Source: Crocinitomicaceae bacterium
GTDB taxonomy: Bacteria > Bacteroidota > Bacteroidia > Flavobacteriales_D > Crocinitomicaceae
DNA: 36,036 nucleotides
Assembly: GCA_030730025.1 (NCBI GenBank)
Contig: JANQWC010000018.1
Span: forward strand, 1 to 36,036
Direction of reading: 5' to 3'
Position 1 is the first letter of the stretch, and the number at the start of each line of letters is the position of its first letter. Shown here piece by piece: positions 7,668 to 17,505 of the stretch. The notes under the pieces are model-generated. The model was not told the origin of the DNA. It saw nothing but the letters and a program-made list of their open reading frames with translations, and did no database searches. A program made the translations under genes and the position numbers.

Positions 7668-8624
7668 TTAGCGAACTTCTGAGCCAAAGTCGCGAAAGCG
7701 AGACAAGAGCATGGAAAGTTCATAGGTGCGGTAAATATATAATTCGACGACAATATAATTCGGGTTGTCCACGACAATTCGCTGAGAGCTGTGCAAGCGC
7801 CGCGATTTCACGTAAGAGATGGCCCAATCTGTGAATTTCAAGCGGATCAGTTCAGGTATACTTTCTTTGAAACGCGCAATGCCCAAGCAATGCTTAAAGT
7901 GCGTTTTGAGCTCAACCTCTTGGGCCATTTGCTGCCAAGAGAAATACTGTAGTTCGCCCTCGGCGCCATCTTCTCGCTCGGCTAAGGCGGGCACTGCCAC
8001 ATAGTTTTCAATCAGATCGAAAGCGAATACTTTGATTTGCTGCTTGGGGGTTTTCTGCCGTTCAGACCATTCACAAGCCACTAAGTAAAAGCGACCCTCG
8101 TAAAAGCGCACCTGCAACGGTGCCACCACTTGCAAACGCGATTTGTAGGTCCCGAATGCAGACTGATACAAAAACTGTAACAAATATTGCTGCTCGATGG
8201 CTTGTAAACAAGTTGCGGCCATTTGCAGCGATTGCCCGTCGTCATTGAGTGCCGAAAAACTGAAAACGAGTTTATCTTGAAGCTTGTGCTGTGGCTCCTG
8301 CATTTTTGCACCCAACTGCTGGCCGATTTGTTGGAGCATACTCATCTGCAAAGCCTCTGAAACAGCTGCCTGCGGCCTAGCCACTAACTGGTAATAATGT
8401 TTTTTGGAGACCCGTACATGCAAGATTTGCTCGGTCGAATTGGACTTCAAAAATTGCAAATCGGACTCTAAGGATCTTCTAGAAATAGGCCTAAGACCAA
8501 GCGCAGGCAGCAGCTGATTGAGGTGCTCCTGAATTTGCGCAAAAGAAGCGCGCATAAAGGCCTGCTCTTTTAAAAAATCGAGGATGATTTGCAGGCGTTG
8601 GCTTTGTGCTTTGAGTTGCAGCAT
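7668..8624 (-). CDS. WYL-domain transcriptional regulator
   Basis: The protein has 318 residues. The N-terminal part (about 1-90) looks like a winged helix of the DeoR type (RASFAQIQEHLNQLLPALGL then ISRRSLESDLQFLK). The middle (about 135-215) is a WYL domain: YLLQFLYQSAFGTYKSR, then VVAPLQVRFYEGRFYLVACE, where the eponymous W-Y-L is replaced by F-Y-L. The C-terminal WCX-like part ends in ELSMLLSRFRDFGSEVR. WYL proteins bind nucleic-acid or nucleotide ligands and regulate DNA-damage, defence and stress genes. An in-frame TTG at 8630 is part of a promoter-like box (see 8628-8635), which supports the ATG at 8624 as start. It heads an operon with the FrnE-like gene. The target is unknown; self-regulation is plausible. 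Confidence 0.85.
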   Translation of the reverse strand: MLQLKAQSQRLQIILDFLKEQAFMRASFAQIQEHLNQLLPALGLRPISRRSLESDLQFLKSNSTEQILHVRVSKKHYYQLVARPQAAVSEALQMSMLQQIGQQLGAKMQEPQHKLQDKLVFSFSALNDDGQSLQMAATCLQAIEQQYLLQFLYQSAFGTYKSRLQVVAPLQVRFYEGRFYLVACEWSERQKTPKQQIKVFAFDLIENYVAVPALAEREDGAEGELQYFSWQQMAQEVELKTHFKHCLGIARFKESIPELIRLKFTDWAISYVKSRRLHSSQRIVVDNPNYIVVELYIYRTYELSMLLSRFRDFGSEVR

Positions 8625-8627
8625 AGC

Positions 8628-8635
8628 CAAATATA
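8628..8635 (-). promoter_or_regulatory. -7 box (TATATTTG) three bases before the WYL gene
   Basis: A perfect TAnnTTTG is separated from the ATG at 8624 by only GCT. If used, transcription would start at or next to the start codon. No -33 element is visible. Confidence 0.45.
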
Positions 8636-8711
8636 GTTATTGCGCAGAAATATTGCGGAGTTAAATCGGATAAAATAAAATTAAGATCTGTAATGACCCG
8701 ATTTTTGGTAT

Positions 8712-8719
8712 TATTTTTG
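8712..8719 (+). promoter_or_regulatory. -7 box (TATTTTTG) of the 8751 lipoprotein gene
   Basis: It matches TAnnTTTG, 31 bases before the ATG. No clear -33 element. Confidence 0.45.
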
Positions 8720-8750
8720 CTCGTCGGAAGACTTCAAATAAACAAGCGTT

Positions 8751-9188
8751 ATGAAAACTATCCTTTTATCAATTGGCCTACTTACAATGGCAAGCGCCTG
8801 CAGCAAATGGCAAAACAACCAACAACAAATCACTAAAATTTCGACAGACGGCACTTGGATCATCAGCAGCTACATCGACAGCGGCAACGACGAAACCAAC
8901 GACTTCAGTACATTCAGACTCAATTTCTTGACGGGCGGCGTACTGAATGGCGCCGACCTACTTAGCAGCTCCTCGCCATACGCCGGCACATGGTCTATTA
9001 CAGACTCCAACAGCAACGACGACAGCCTCGACGACCTCGATTTCAATATGAATTTCAATGTCGGCAACAAACTAGACGACCTCTCCGATGACTGGGACAT
9101 CATTTCTTATACCGATACAGAAATCAAGCTGATTGATGTTTCTGGCGGTGGTGGCGGCACAGACTACCTCACGCTCACCAAAAAATAA
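8751..9188 (+). CDS. Small Asp-rich lipoprotein, unknown function
   Basis: The protein has 145 residues with a lipobox ending ASAC (Cys17). The mature part is a likely lipocalin-like beta barrel: TDGTWIISSYIDSGNDET, a middle block YAGTWSITDSN, then DLDFNMNFN, TDTEIKLIDVSG and LTLTKK, the usual layout of small Bacteroidota lipoproteins that measure about 140 residues. It is rich in Asp, Asn and Ser (SNSNDDSLDDLDF, DDLSDDWD), which could bind Ca2+, and has a GGGGG run near the end. It stands alone between the divergent WYL gene and the convergent hemF. No specific function can be named. Confidence 0.75.
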   Translation: MKTILLSIGLLTMASACSKWQNNQQQITKISTDGTWIISSYIDSGNDETNDFSTFRLNFLTGGVLNGADLLSSSSPYAGTWSITDSNSNDDSLDDLDFNMNFNVGNKLDDLSDDWDIISYTDTEIKLIDVSGGGGGTDYLTLTKK

Positions 9189-9196
9189 AATAAGAG

Positions 9197-9208
9197 GCGC
9201 AAATGCGC
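9197..9208 (-). terminator. Possible weak terminator of the guaA-hemF operon
   Basis: A short GCGC-ATTT-GCGC hairpin directly after the hemF stop is followed on the minus strand by a T-rich stretch broken by A. The stem is short, so this is tentative. Confidence 0.35.
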
Positions 9209-10102
9209 TTAGCAAAATTCGTGAAAAGCCCTGAGGAAACTCAGGGTTTTTTGTTCCTCAGAACCCTCGTTTGGCTCTTGGTTGTAAACCCAATTGGCCA
9301 TTGGCGGCATACTCATCAAAATAGATTCGGTGCGCCCACCAGAGTAAATGCCAAACTTGGTGCCGCGGTCGTGGAGTAAATTGAACTCGACATATCGACC
9401 TCTTCTGAGCGCCTGCCAAGAAAGCTCCGCTGCCGTGGGTTCTTGCAACACTACATCTTCCACTTGTTGGCTATAAACAACAGGAAACAAACGACCTAAA
9501 TCTTCACAATAATTAAAAAGCTGGACTTTACTTAGCTTGGACTTTTGCTCGGTGAGTTGATCAAAAAAGATACCACCTACCCCTCTAGATTCGCCGCGAT
9601 GTGGCAAAAAGAAGTAACGATCTGCCCATTCTTTGAATTGGGGATAAAAATCAGGGTTATAGCGGTCAGAAACTTCCTTTAAAGACCGGTGGAACATTTT
9701 AGCGTGGTCGAGGTCTACAAAGTGTGGCGTGAGGTCTATGCCACCGCCAAACCAATAGGTGTGGTCTTCGAGTTCAAAATAACGCACGTTCATGTGCATG
9801 ATCGGATGGCGCGGATGGCGCGGATGCAAAACAATGGATACGCCTGTTGCAAAAAAGACCTCGCCTTCGTGGCCGAGTTGTTGTTTCATGGCGGCAGTAA
9901 CCGGGCCATGGACCGCACTAAATGCAACACCTGCTTTTTCTAAAATGCGGCCACCTTGGAGCGTGCGCGTATGGCCGCCCCCACCCTCTTCGCGTTGCCA
10001 GGTATCTTCTTGAAAAGTAGCTTGGCCATCGAGTGCTTCGAGTGCTTGACAAATATGCAATTGTAGCGCTCTGTAGCGCTCGGCAATTTCTGTTTTATTC
10101 AT
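9209..10102 (-). CDS. hemF: Oxygen-dependent coproporphyrinogen III oxidase
   Basis: HemF turns coproporphyrinogen III into protoporphyrinogen IX with O2 in haem synthesis, in the cytoplasm as a homodimer. The protein has 297 residues, the usual length. Visible family motifs: WQREEGGGGHTRTLQGG, the FSAVHG segment, HMNVRYFELEDHTYWFGGGIDLTP with the conserved His residues, RGESRGVGGIFFDQL, and GRYVEFNLLHDRGTKFGIYSGGRTESILMSMPP. The start at 10102 overlaps the end of the LysM gene by eight bases, so the two are translationally coupled. A 9-base tandem repeat encodes RHPRHP at a normally variable site (about 9805-9830). The last codons carry a terminator hairpin for the opposing gene (9229-9252). 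Confidence 0.97.
   Translation of the reverse strand: MNKTEIAERYRALQLHICQALEALDGQATFQEDTWQREEGGGGHTRTLQGGRILEKAGVAFSAVHGPVTAAMKQQLGHEGEVFFATGVSIVLHPRHPRHPIMHMNVRYFELEDHTYWFGGGIDLTPHFVDLDHAKMFHRSLKEVSDRYNPDFYPQFKEWADRYFFLPHRGESRGVGGIFFDQLTEQKSKLSKVQLFNYCEDLGRLFPVVYSQQVEDVVLQEPTAAELSWQALRRGRYVEFNLLHDRGTKFGIYSGGRTESILMSMPPMANWVYNQEPNEGSEEQKTLSFLRAFHEFC
9229..9252 (+). terminator. Terminator of the 8751 gene, lying inside the hemF coding region
   Basis: The stem CCCTGAG / CTCAGGG with a GAAA tetraloop is followed by six T on the + strand. It lies 40 bases after the 8751 gene stop but within the last 15 codons of hemF, so the hemF C-terminus doubles as a terminator. Confidence 0.75.
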
Positions 10103-11819
10103 GATGGGGTACTAACAGTTGGGCATTTCTGTAGGGAACAACAACCGCGGCGTTATTTTCGATAAACAAACCGTTTGCGCTGTTGCGTAAATTCATGTTG
10201 CTGATGAGCCCCTGCTGAGGCGCAGCGTTGCCAAGCAGTTGTTTGCCGATGTGCAAAGTGAGGTCGTAGCCCAAGCAAGCCATTTTGGAAAGATCGGCGT
10301 TGTAGCGCTTGCGGTAAGCTTTGTGAAAAGGAATAATTTGGGTGTCGTGGTAATTGAAATAACTCGGGAGCGCCACCAAAAAAGCTTGGTCTCTGACTTG
10401 CGGTGCATCGAGTTCTTTGAAATCGAGCCAGTCTTTTTGACCTACTACCATTACATTGCTGTCCAACGCGCTTGCTTTGAGCAAGCCCACGACCTTTGCG
10501 CGCTCAGAACTGAAGCTGACCAATAGTTGTGGCCCTCCAATGGGTTTGTATTTTTGATAAGTAGTCCAGGACGCTTCTTGCAATTTGAGTTTGGATTTTG
10601 TGGTAGGCACGCTGGCAAAAGCGGTCTTGAATTTTTGTTCTAAGAGCTGATCTGCAGCCAAAGGGCTATTGATGAGTACCACGGTGTACCCTTGGTATTT
10701 TTGATGCAACTGCAGCGCAAGGTTTTCTACCAAGGCTGCGTCCGAAGGCGTGTAGGCCATGAAATTGCTTGCCATTTGCGCAAGCGGCACCGACATTTGT
10801 ACTGGAAATACAACCGGAATGCCTTTTTCTTTGGCATAAGTAGCGACAATTTTGGCTTGCTTTTCTTGCAAAGGCGAAAAGATGAGGTCGATGCCGTTCA
10901 TGTCGGAACTGCGCAGCACAGCTTCTAATGAAGGACTCAAGGCGTTGTCGTCAAAAACGCGGATATCTGCAGAAAAACCAAGGTTTTTAAGGCTGTCGAG
11001 CGCCATTTTCATACCCATGTAGTAATCTAGGGCAGCGGCAGCTACAAAACGGTTTTGGCCCGCAGCGGAGTCGAGGGCAAATGGTAAAAATACAGCGATG
11101 TTGTAGTGTGCTTTTGGAGCAACCGGGAAGCGAAAGGCGCTGGTCGTTGCTTTGGGCGCAGGAGCCGGAACAGCTTGCACCGGAACAGATGTGGTTTTGA
11201 CTTTTTGGATGGGCACCAAGATTTGTTGACCAGGGCTCACGCGCGAAGAAGTCAGTTTGTTGAGCGCCATTAAGGAATCCACGGGCACCATATAGCGCTT
11301 GGAAATGGCGTACAGGTTCTCTTTTTCCAAAACGGTGTGCTTGATGATGGAATCGGTGAGTTTGTGCGCAAATGTATCCGAACTGGTGACAATTGGCGCT
11401 GGGTTTGCGCCGTTGACCTGGAAGGGCAAGACCATATTTTTGAGCACCAATTGTTGCCCGACTTTCAAACCTGAGCGCGCACTCGGGTTCCAGCTGTATA
11501 GCGAATCTACAGGCACTTCATATAGTCGCGAAACCGCAAAGAGCGTTTGCTGGGGCGTTACTTTGTGAACAATTGGACCGCGCAAAACCGGCACCAGAAT
11601 GGTTTGACCAGCCACTAAGCCGCGTTCCAAACCGGGGTTCAGCGCCAATAATTGGTCAGCGTCGCATTTGAACAAGGTTTGCAACTGGGTCAGGCTCTGG
11701 CCCTCGGGCAGCACGTATTGATAAAATTTTTGACCATCCTTTTCGACGATCGGCAAAGCCTGAGCCCTTACCAAAAATGTAAGCAAGAAGCAACAGCAGA
11801 TGGATAGCAAAATTCTCAT
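10095..11819 (-). CDS. LysM-repeat protein with periplasmic-binding (type I) domain
   Basis: The protein has 574 residues. Signal peptide MRILLSICCCFLLTFLVRAQA. Three LysM repeats lie within about residues 25-205 (for example QYVLPEGQSLTQLQTLFKC, HKVTPQQTLFAVSRLYEVPV, HTVLEKENLYAISKRYMVPV), each ending in a GQ-hLVP motif, and should bind peptidoglycan. A branched-chain-amino-acid-type periplasmic binding fold follows (about 235-570; starts HYNIAVFLPFALD). No transporter gene is next to it, so it may be a cell-wall-bound sensor rather than a transport component. An upstream in-frame Met (11864) lies inside guaA, while the ATG at 11819, with its signal peptide, follows the guaA stop by one base. 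It is therefore in an operon with guaA and hemF. Confidence 0.85.
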   Translation of the reverse strand: MRILLSICCCFLLTFLVRAQALPIVEKDGQKFYQYVLPEGQSLTQLQTLFKCDADQLLALNPGLERGLVAGQTILVPVLRGPIVHKVTPQQTLFAVSRLYEVPVDSLYSWNPSARSGLKVGQQLVLKNMVLPFQVNGANPAPIVTSSDTFAHKLTDSIIKHTVLEKENLYAISKRYMVPVDSLMALNKLTSSRVSPGQQILVPIQKVKTTSVPVQAVPAPAPKATTSAFRFPVAPKAHYNIAVFLPFALDSAAGQNRFVAAAALDYYMGMKMALDSLKNLGFSADIRVFDDNALSPSLEAVLRSSDMNGIDLIFSPLQEKQAKIVATYAKEKGIPVVFPVQMSVPLAQMASNFMAYTPSDAALVENLALQLHQKYQGYTVVLINSPLAADQLLEQKFKTAFASVPTTKSKLKLQEASWTTYQKYKPIGGPQLLVSFSSERAKVVGLLKASALDSNVMVVGQKDWLDFKELDAPQVRDQAFLVALPSYFNYHDTQIIPFHKAYRKRYNADLSKMACLGYDLTLHIGKQLLGNAAPQQGLISNMNLRNSANGLFIENNAAVVVPYRNAQLLVPHHE

Positions 11820-11820
11820 T

Positions 11821-13353
11821 TTATTCCCATTCAATGGTGGCTGGTGGCTTGGAGCTGATGTCATAAGTAACGCGATTGATGCCGCGCACTTGGTTGATGA
11901 TGCGGTTGGATATTTTGGCTAAAAACTCGTAGGGCAAATGACACCAGTCGGCGGTCATGCCATCGGTAGAGCTAACGGCCCTGAGCGCCACTGCGTTTTC
12001 GTAGGTACGCTCATCGCCCATGACACCAACGGATTGGATTGGTAAGAAGATAGCGCCAGCTTGCCAGACATCGTTGTAAAGGTTGTCTTCTTTGAGGCCA
12101 TTGATGAAAATGGCGTCTACTTCTTGCAAAATACGGACTTTATCGGCAGTGACTTCACCTAAAATACGGATGCCAAGACCCGGACCCGGGAAAGGATGAC
12201 GCCCAAGAATGCGCTCGTCTATTTGTAAAGAACGGCCAATGCGACGCACTTCGTCTTTGAAGAGCAAACGCAACGGTTCTACCACCTGAAGCTTCATGTA
12301 GTCTGGCAAACCGCCTACGTTGTGGTGAGATTTAATGGTTTGAGAAGGGCCGCCAGTGGCAGAAACCGACTCGATGACGTCCGGATAGATGGTGCCTTGG
12401 CCCAGCCATTTGGCGTTCTCAACCAGCTTGGATTCTTCGTCAAATACGTCGACAAATACTTTTCCGATGGCTTTTCTTTTGAGTTCTGGATCGGTGAGGC
12501 CGCTCAGTGCGCTATAAAAACGCTCCGAAGCATTGACGCCCTTCACGTTGAGCCCCATACCTTGGTAAGAGGCCAAAACTTCTTCATATTCGTTTTTGCG
12601 CAATAAACCGTTGTCGACAAAAATGCAGTGGAGGTTCGGTCCGATAGCCTTGTGCAAGAGCACGGCAGCAACAGAAGAATCTACACCGCCAGAAAGACCG
12701 AGAATGACTTTGTCTTCGCCGAGTTGGGCTTGCAAGCGCGCGGTGGTTTCTTCAATGAAGGAGTCGGGGGTCCAGTCGCAGGCACAGTGGCAAACATCGA
12801 CAATGAAGTTTTGCAAAAGCGTCTTGCCTTCTGTGGAGTGATACACTTCCGGATGAAACTGAATACCGAAAGTTTGCTCGCCTTCAATAGCGTAACCCGC
12901 TACTTCTACGTCGTGGGTAGAGCAAATGATTTGGTAATTGGCAGGTATTTTCTTGATGGTATCGCCATGAGACATCCAGACTTGAGAGCCTTCGGTCATG
13001 CCTTTGGTGAGCACGTTGTTGGTATCGAGGTAAGTGAGGTGCGCACGACCGTATTCTCTGGTATTGGACGGAAGTACTTCTCCGCCAAAATGATGCGAGA
13101 GATACTGTGCGCCAAAACAAACGCCTAGAAGTGGCATTTTGCCTTTGATTGCTGAAAGATCGGGCTGTGGAGCCTGCGGATCGCGAACCGAAAACGGACT
13201 ACCTGAAAGGATAACGCCTTTGACATTGCTGCCGAGCGTTGGAATTTTGTTCCAGGGGTGGATTTCACAATAAACGTTGAGTTCGCGGATTCTTCTGGCA
13301 ATCAGTTGGGTATATTGAGAACCAAAATCGAGGATAACTATTAATTCATGCAT
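11821..13353 (-). CDS. guaA: GMP synthase (glutamine-hydrolysing)
   Basis: GuaA makes GMP from XMP, ATP and glutamine. The protein has 510 residues, full length. The N-terminal class I glutamine amidotransferase domain (to about 190) has the nucleophile Cys in GVCFGAQ and the His/Glu pair in [11 protein letters not shown]. The ATP pyrophosphatase domain follows with the PP-loop [16 protein letters not shown], then the GMP-synthase dimerization domain with [15 protein letters not shown] and the end IEWE. The start [17 protein letters not shown] is the family start. The gene heads the guaA-LysM-hemF operon. A -7 box ends four bases before the ATG (13358-13365). Confidence 0.98.
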   Translation of the reverse strand: MHELIVILDFGSQYTQLIARRIRELNVYCEIHPWNKIPTLGSNVKGVILSGSPFSVRDPQAPQPDLSAIKGKMPLLGVCFGAQYLSHHFGGEVLPSNTREYGRAHLTYLDTNNVLTKGMTEGSQVWMSHGDTIKKIPANYQIICSTHDVEVAGYAIEGEQTFGIQFHPEVYHSTEGKTLLQNFIVDVCHCACDWTPDSFIEETTARLQAQLGEDKVILGLSGGVDSSVAAVLLHKAIGPNLHCIFVDNGLLRKNEYEEVLASYQGMGLNVKGVNASERFYSALSGLTDPELKRKAIGKVFVDVFDEESKLVENAKWLGQGTIYPDVIESVSATGGPSQTIKSHHNVGGLPDYMKLQVVEPLRLLFKDEVRRIGRSLQIDERILGRHPFPGPGLGIRILGEVTADKVRILQEVDAIFINGLKEDNLYNDVWQAGAIFLPIQSVGVMGDERTYENAVALRAVSSTDGMTADWCHLPYEFLAKISNRIINQVRGINRVTYDISSKPPATIEWE

Positions 13354-13357
13354 GCCA

Positions 13358-13365
13358 CAAAGATA
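13358..13365 (-). promoter_or_regulatory. -7 box (TATCTTTG) four bases before guaA
   Basis: It is an exact TAnnTTTG box, the same sequence as in the rpmB and rpmH promoters, with only TGGC between it and the ATG. Predicts a nearly leaderless guaA mRNA. A -33 element is not clear. Confidence 0.55.
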
Positions 13366-13408
13366 GCTGAAATCGGATTTATTTAAGGCTAAAATCCATA
13401 GAATTCAT

Positions 13409-13416
13409 TAATTTTG
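13409..13416 (+). promoter_or_regulatory. -7 box (TAATTTTG) of secA
   Basis: An exact TAnnTTTG match 24 bases before the secA ATG at 13441. No -33 element recognised. Confidence 0.5.
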
Positions 13417-13440
13417 AGCTTCGCTAAATTGAACACAGAC

Positions 13441-16400
13441 ATGATCGGAGATTTACTCAAATCTATTTTCGGAGACAAGACCGCAAAAGACCGCAAAGAA
13501 TACTGGCCTTTCGTAGACAAAGCCAACACCGCTTGGGAAAGCATCAAAAACCTTTCCGACGACCAACTCCGCGACAAAACCCGCGGTTTTCAAGAACAAG
13601 TACGCAACGCCATTGCCGAGTTAGAGGCCAACCTTGACGACCTCCAGGCCAAAGCCGCAGACCTCCAAACTTCTTTCGAAGAAAAAGAAAAACTCTACGA
13701 GCAAATTGACCAAATGGTCAAGTCTATCGACGAGCGCATCGAAGAAGAATTGCTCGTTATTTTGCCAGAAGCCTTTGCTGTGGTCAAAGAAACCGCGCGT
13801 CGCTGGGCCCAAAACGGCCAACTCAACGTGAGCGCCACCGATTTTGACCGCCAACTAGCTGCAGCCCGAGACGGCATCAGCCTCGAAGGCGACCGCGCCA
13901 TTTGGCATAACGAATGGACAGCCGCCGGCAACAAAATCAAATGGGCTATGGTCCACTACGACGTTCAGCTCATGGGTGGCGCCGTTTTGCACCGAGGCAA
14001 CATCTCCGAAATGCAAACCGGTGAAGGAAAAACCCTAGTGGCTACCCTACCCGTTTACCTCAATGCCCTTTCTGGAAAAGGTGTTCACGTGGTTACCGTC
14101 AATGACTACCTCGCCAAGCGCGACGCCGAATGGATGGGCCCACTTTACGAATTCCACGGTTTGCGCGTAGACTGCATCGACAAACACCAACCCAACTCTC
14201 AGCGCCGTCGCCAGGCCTATATGGCCGACATCACCTTCGGTACCAACAACGAATTCGGCTTTGACTACCTCCGCGACAACATGGCGGGCCACGTAGACGA
14301 CATCGTGCAGCGCAAACACCATTTTGCCATTGTGGATGAGGTCGACTCCGTCTTAATTGACGACGCCCGTACGCCGCTCATCATTGCTGGGCCAACGCCT
14401 AAAGGCGACGAGCACGAATTCCACGAACTCAAGCCGCGGATCGAACGCGTGGTAGAAGCACAGCGCGCTTTTGTGCAGCAGTGCCTCAACGAGGCCAAAA
14501 AAATGCTGAGCGTCATCAACGAGCCCAATCCAGACAAAAACGAACAAAAACGCCTACTCGAAGAAGGTGGTATTGCCTTATTGCGCGCACACCGCGGCTT
14601 GCCCAAAAACAGATCGCTCATTAAATTTTTATCGGAGCCAGGTATCAAAGTACACCTCCAAAAGACCGAAAATTTCTACATGGCCGAACAAGGCAAAAAC
14701 ATGAAGAAAATCGACGTCGATTTGTTCTTTGTCATCGACGAAAAAAACAATTCCATCGAGCTCACCGATAAAGGCATTGACCTCGTATCGGGCAAAGAAG
14801 ACCGCGATTTCTTCATCATGCCAGACATCGGTGCAGAAATTGCCAAACTTCAAAAAGAAGCCTTAGAAAAAGAAGCCTACTTAGAGCGCAAAGATGTTTT
14901 GGTACGAGAATACTCCATCAAATCGGAGCGCATTCACTCCGTGAGCCAACTCTTGCGCGCCTACACCCTCTTCGAAAAAGAAGTGGAATACGTGATCATG
15001 GATGGCAAAGTGAAAATTGTAGACGAATCTACAGGCCGTATAATGGAGGGCCGCCGCTATTCCGATGGTTTGCACCAAGCCATTGAAGCCAAAGAAAACG
15101 TCACCGTAGAGGCTGCTACCCAAACCTATGCATCTATTACTTTGCAGAACTACTTCCGCATGTACCACAAACTTGCGGGCATGACCGGAACTGCAGAAAC
15201 CGAAGCGCGCGAATTCTGGGACATCTACAAACTAGATGTTGTGGTGGTCCCGACCAATCAAGCTATTTCGCGCAAAGACCAAGACGACTTCGTCTACAAA
15301 ACAGCCCGAGAAAAATACAACGCCATTATCCTCGAAATCGAAGACCTCGTTTCCAAGGGCCGACCAGTACTTGTGGGTACAACTACCGTAGAAATTTCTG
15401 AGTTGCTTTCGCGCATGCTCCAAATGAAAAAAATACAGCACCAAGTACTCAACGCTAAATACCACCAAAAAGAGGCTGAAATTGTTGCCAATGCTGGTTT
15501 AGCAGGAACCGTAACCATAGCCACCAACATGGCAGGCCGCGGTACCGACATCAAACTCGGCGAGGGCGTTAAAGAAGCTGGTGGTTTGGCCATTATTGGC
15601 ACCGAGCGCCACGACTCCCGACGCGTAGACCGCCAGTTGCGCGGACGCGCAGGTCGCCAAGGTGACCCAGGATCTTCTCGTTTCTTTGTCTCTTTAGAAG
15701 ACGACCTCATGCGCAAGTTTGGTTCGGAGCGCATTGCCTCCATCATGGACCGCATGGGCCTCAAAGAAGGTGAAGTCATTACCGCCGGAATGGTTTCTAA
15801 ATCGATCGAGCGCGCTCAGAAAAAAGTAGAAGAGAACAACTTCGGGATGCGCAAGAACCTCTTGGAATACGACGACGTCATGAGCGCTCAGCGCAAGGCC
15901 ATTTACCGCAAGCGCAGAAACGCGCTCTACGGAGACCGCCTCGACATCGACATCGACAACATGTTCTACGACCACTGTGAAAACACCGTAGCAACTTGTT
16001 CCAAATTACCTTTCCAAGAATTTGAACTCGAGCTCTTGCGCCTCATCGGCATCGAAACACCTGTAGACGAAGCCACTTTCAAGCAACTCAGTACAACCGA
16101 ACTCACCGAACGCGTTTATGCTGCGCTGCGCGAAGCCTACGAACGCAAGTGTGAAAAAATTGCGCGCATGGCCTATCCGCAAGTCAAGCACGTATTTGAA
16201 ACGATGTCTCAACAATACAAGAACATCGTTTTCCCGCTCACCGATGGCCGCAGCCAAATGCAACTCATCGTCAACCTCGAAGAAGCTTACCAATCAGAAG
16301 GTCGCGTCATCAGCAAATACTTTGAGCGCAACGTCTTATTGAGCAAAATCGACGACGAATGGAAAGAACACCTCAGAGAAATGGACGACCTCCGCTCTGC

Positions 16401-16746
16401 TGTGCGCAATGCCCAATACGAGCAAAAAGATCCACTTGTCATCTACAAATTGGAATCCTATGAGCTCTTCCGCAGCATGCTCAATCGCCTCAATGAAGAA
16501 GCGCTAGACTTACTCATGCGCATGGACGTTCCAGTAGAGCAACAAATCCAAAGCACCAACCAAGAAGACCACCAAAACAACTACGACAAAGCCCAAACGA
16601 GCAATCAAGAGGCCATCGCCAATTCGGCGCCAGCAGCAAGAGAAGTCGAGAAAAAGCAACCTGTTATAGCTGAGGTGAAAATCAACCGCAACGACCCTTG
16701 CCCTTGTGGTAGCGGTAAGAAATTCAAACAGTGTCACGGACAATAA
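13441..16746 (+). CDS. secA: Preprotein translocase ATPase SecA
   Basis: SecA drives unfolded proteins through SecYEG with ATP. The protein has 1101 residues from the ATG at 13441; a TTG 27 bases upstream is not needed. Walker A is MQTGEGKT at about 191, with a [17 protein letters not shown] segment (DEAD-type), preprotein cross-linking domain, NBD2 with GRGTDIKLG and [19 protein letters not shown], a helical scaffold and wing, and a C-terminal tail with [13 protein letters not shown] (Cys-x-Cys-x8-Cys-His, zinc and SecB/ribosome contact). It is longer than the E. coli protein (901) because of inserts at about 320-480, such as [16 protein letters not shown], usual for Bacteroidota. TAA is followed at once by the ATG of the DUF2520 gene, so the two are co-translated. 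Confidence 0.98.
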   Translation: MIGDLLKSIFGDKTAKDRKEYWPFVDKANTAWESIKNLSDDQLRDKTRGFQEQVRNAIAELEANLDDLQAKAADLQTSFEEKEKLYEQIDQMVKSIDERIEEELLVILPEAFAVVKETARRWAQNGQLNVSATDFDRQLAAARDGISLEGDRAIWHNEWTAAGNKIKWAMVHYDVQLMGGAVLHRGNISEMQTGEGKTLVATLPVYLNALSGKGVHVVTVNDYLAKRDAEWMGPLYEFHGLRVDCIDKHQPNSQRRRQAYMADITFGTNNEFGFDYLRDNMAGHVDDIVQRKHHFAIVDEVDSVLIDDARTPLIIAGPTPKGDEHEFHELKPRIERVVEAQRAFVQQCLNEAKKMLSVINEPNPDKNEQKRLLEEGGIALLRAHRGLPKNRSLIKFLSEPGIKVHLQKTENFYMAEQGKNMKKIDVDLFFVIDEKNNSIELTDKGIDLVSGKEDRDFFIMPDIGAEIAKLQKEALEKEAYLERKDVLVREYSIKSERIHSVSQLLRAYTLFEKEVEYVIMDGKVKIVDESTGRIMEGRRYSDGLHQAIEAKENVTVEAATQTYASITLQNYFRMYHKLAGMTGTAETEAREFWDIYKLDVVVVPTNQAISRKDQDDFVYKTAREKYNAIILEIEDLVSKGRPVLVGTTTVEISELLSRMLQMKKIQHQVLNAKYHQKEAEIVANAGLAGTVTIATNMAGRGTDIKLGEGVKEAGGLAIIGTERHDSRRVDRQLRGRAGRQGDPGSSRFFVSLEDDLMRKFGSERIASIMDRMGLKEGEVITAGMVSKSIERAQKKVEENNFGMRKNLLEYDDVMSAQRKAIYRKRRNALYGDRLDIDIDNMFYDHCENTVATCSKLPFQEFELELLRLIGIETPVDEATFKQLSTTELTERVYAALREAYERKCEKIARMAYPQVKHVFETMSQQYKNIVFPLTDGRSQMQLIVNLEEAYQSEGRVISKYFERNVLLSKIDDEWKEHLREMDDLRSAVRNAQYEQKDPLVIYKLESYELFRSMLNRLNEEALDLLMRMDVPVEQQIQSTNQEDHQNNYDKAQTSNQEAIANSAPAAREVEKKQPVIAEVKINRNDPCPCGSGKKFKQCHGQ

Positions 16747-17505
16747 ATGCAGGCAATTCAAATTGGCATTGTCGGTTCTGGTAAAGTTGCGCAAACCTTA
16801 TTGCGTTTGGCCAATGCAGCCGGCATTCCAATTGCTGGCATCTATGCACGCAACCAAACGCTAGCCGAGCAACTTGCTGCTAAATACAATACCCAGTGCG
16901 TAGCGCAGCTTTCGGAACTCCACGCTGAGCTCATCTTGCTCTGTGTTTCTGACGACGCCCTACCCGAAATCATTGCGCAGTTAAAGCCTCAGCAAATCGC
17001 GGCCTACACTGCCGGCAGTCCGAGCATCAAGCTTTTTGCGCACCAACAACTTGGCGTTTGCTACCCGTATCAGAGCATCTCCAAAGGCCGCGATCTTTTG
17101 GTCTCTGATATACCTTTTATGATCGAAGGCAAAAACGACCTTGTACTGCAACGCATCAGCAGCTTTTTGCAACAACTAGGCGCCCAATTTCAGGTCTGCG
17201 GTTCTGCCCAACGCGCGCAGTATCATTTGGCGGGGGTTTTTGTCAATAATTTTGGCAACCTCCTATTGCTAGAGGCCAGCAAAATACTCGGTGAAGCCAA
17301 CCTAGACATGACGCCCATTTATCCTTTGCTCAACGAAACCATCGCCAAAGCTATTTTGCTTGGCCCCGAGCACGCACAAACCGGTCCGGCCTTGCGCCAC
17401 GATCAAAACACCCTAGACCGTCACCGCGCGCAACTACAACCCGAACAATTAGTGGTCTACGATTGTCTGACCAAAAGAATTCAAGATCTCTTTTCACATG
17501 CTTAG
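16747..17505 (+). CDS. Rossmann-fold / DUF2520 domain protein
   Basis: The protein has 252 residues. It opens with a dinucleotide-binding Rossmann motif IGIVGSGKVAQTLLRLA and continues like a pyrroline-5-carboxylate or ketopantoate reductase. The C-terminal half carries the DUF2520 helical part (AGVFVNNFGNLLLLEA, TIAKAILLGPEHAQTGPALRHD). The family is known only as a probable NAD(P)-dependent reductase and its substrate is unknown. It directly abuts secA (TAAATG) and overlaps kdsC by eight bases; the DUF2520-KdsC pairing recurs in this phylum, which suggests a link to envelope sugar metabolism, but this is inference. Confidence 0.88.
   Translation: MQAIQIGIVGSGKVAQTLLRLANAAGIPIAGIYARNQTLAEQLAAKYNTQCVAQLSELHAELILLCVSDDALPEIIAQLKPQQIAAYTAGSPSIKLFAHQQLGVCYPYQSISKGRDLLVSDIPFMIEGKNDLVLQRISSFLQQLGAQFQVCGSAQRAQYHLAGVFVNNFGNLLLLEASKILGEANLDMTPIYPLLNETIAKAILLGPEHAQTGPALRHDQNTLDRHRAQLQPEQLVVYDCLTKRIQDLFSHA

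Noticed and set aside
12628-13128. Open frame of 166 codons on the + strand
   Set aside because: Antisense shadow of guaA; the minus strand codes the PP-loop and amidotransferase motifs.
15294-15779. Open frame of 161 codons on the minus strand
   Set aside because: Shadow within secA; no recognisable domain and Pro/Ser/Arg-rich composition.
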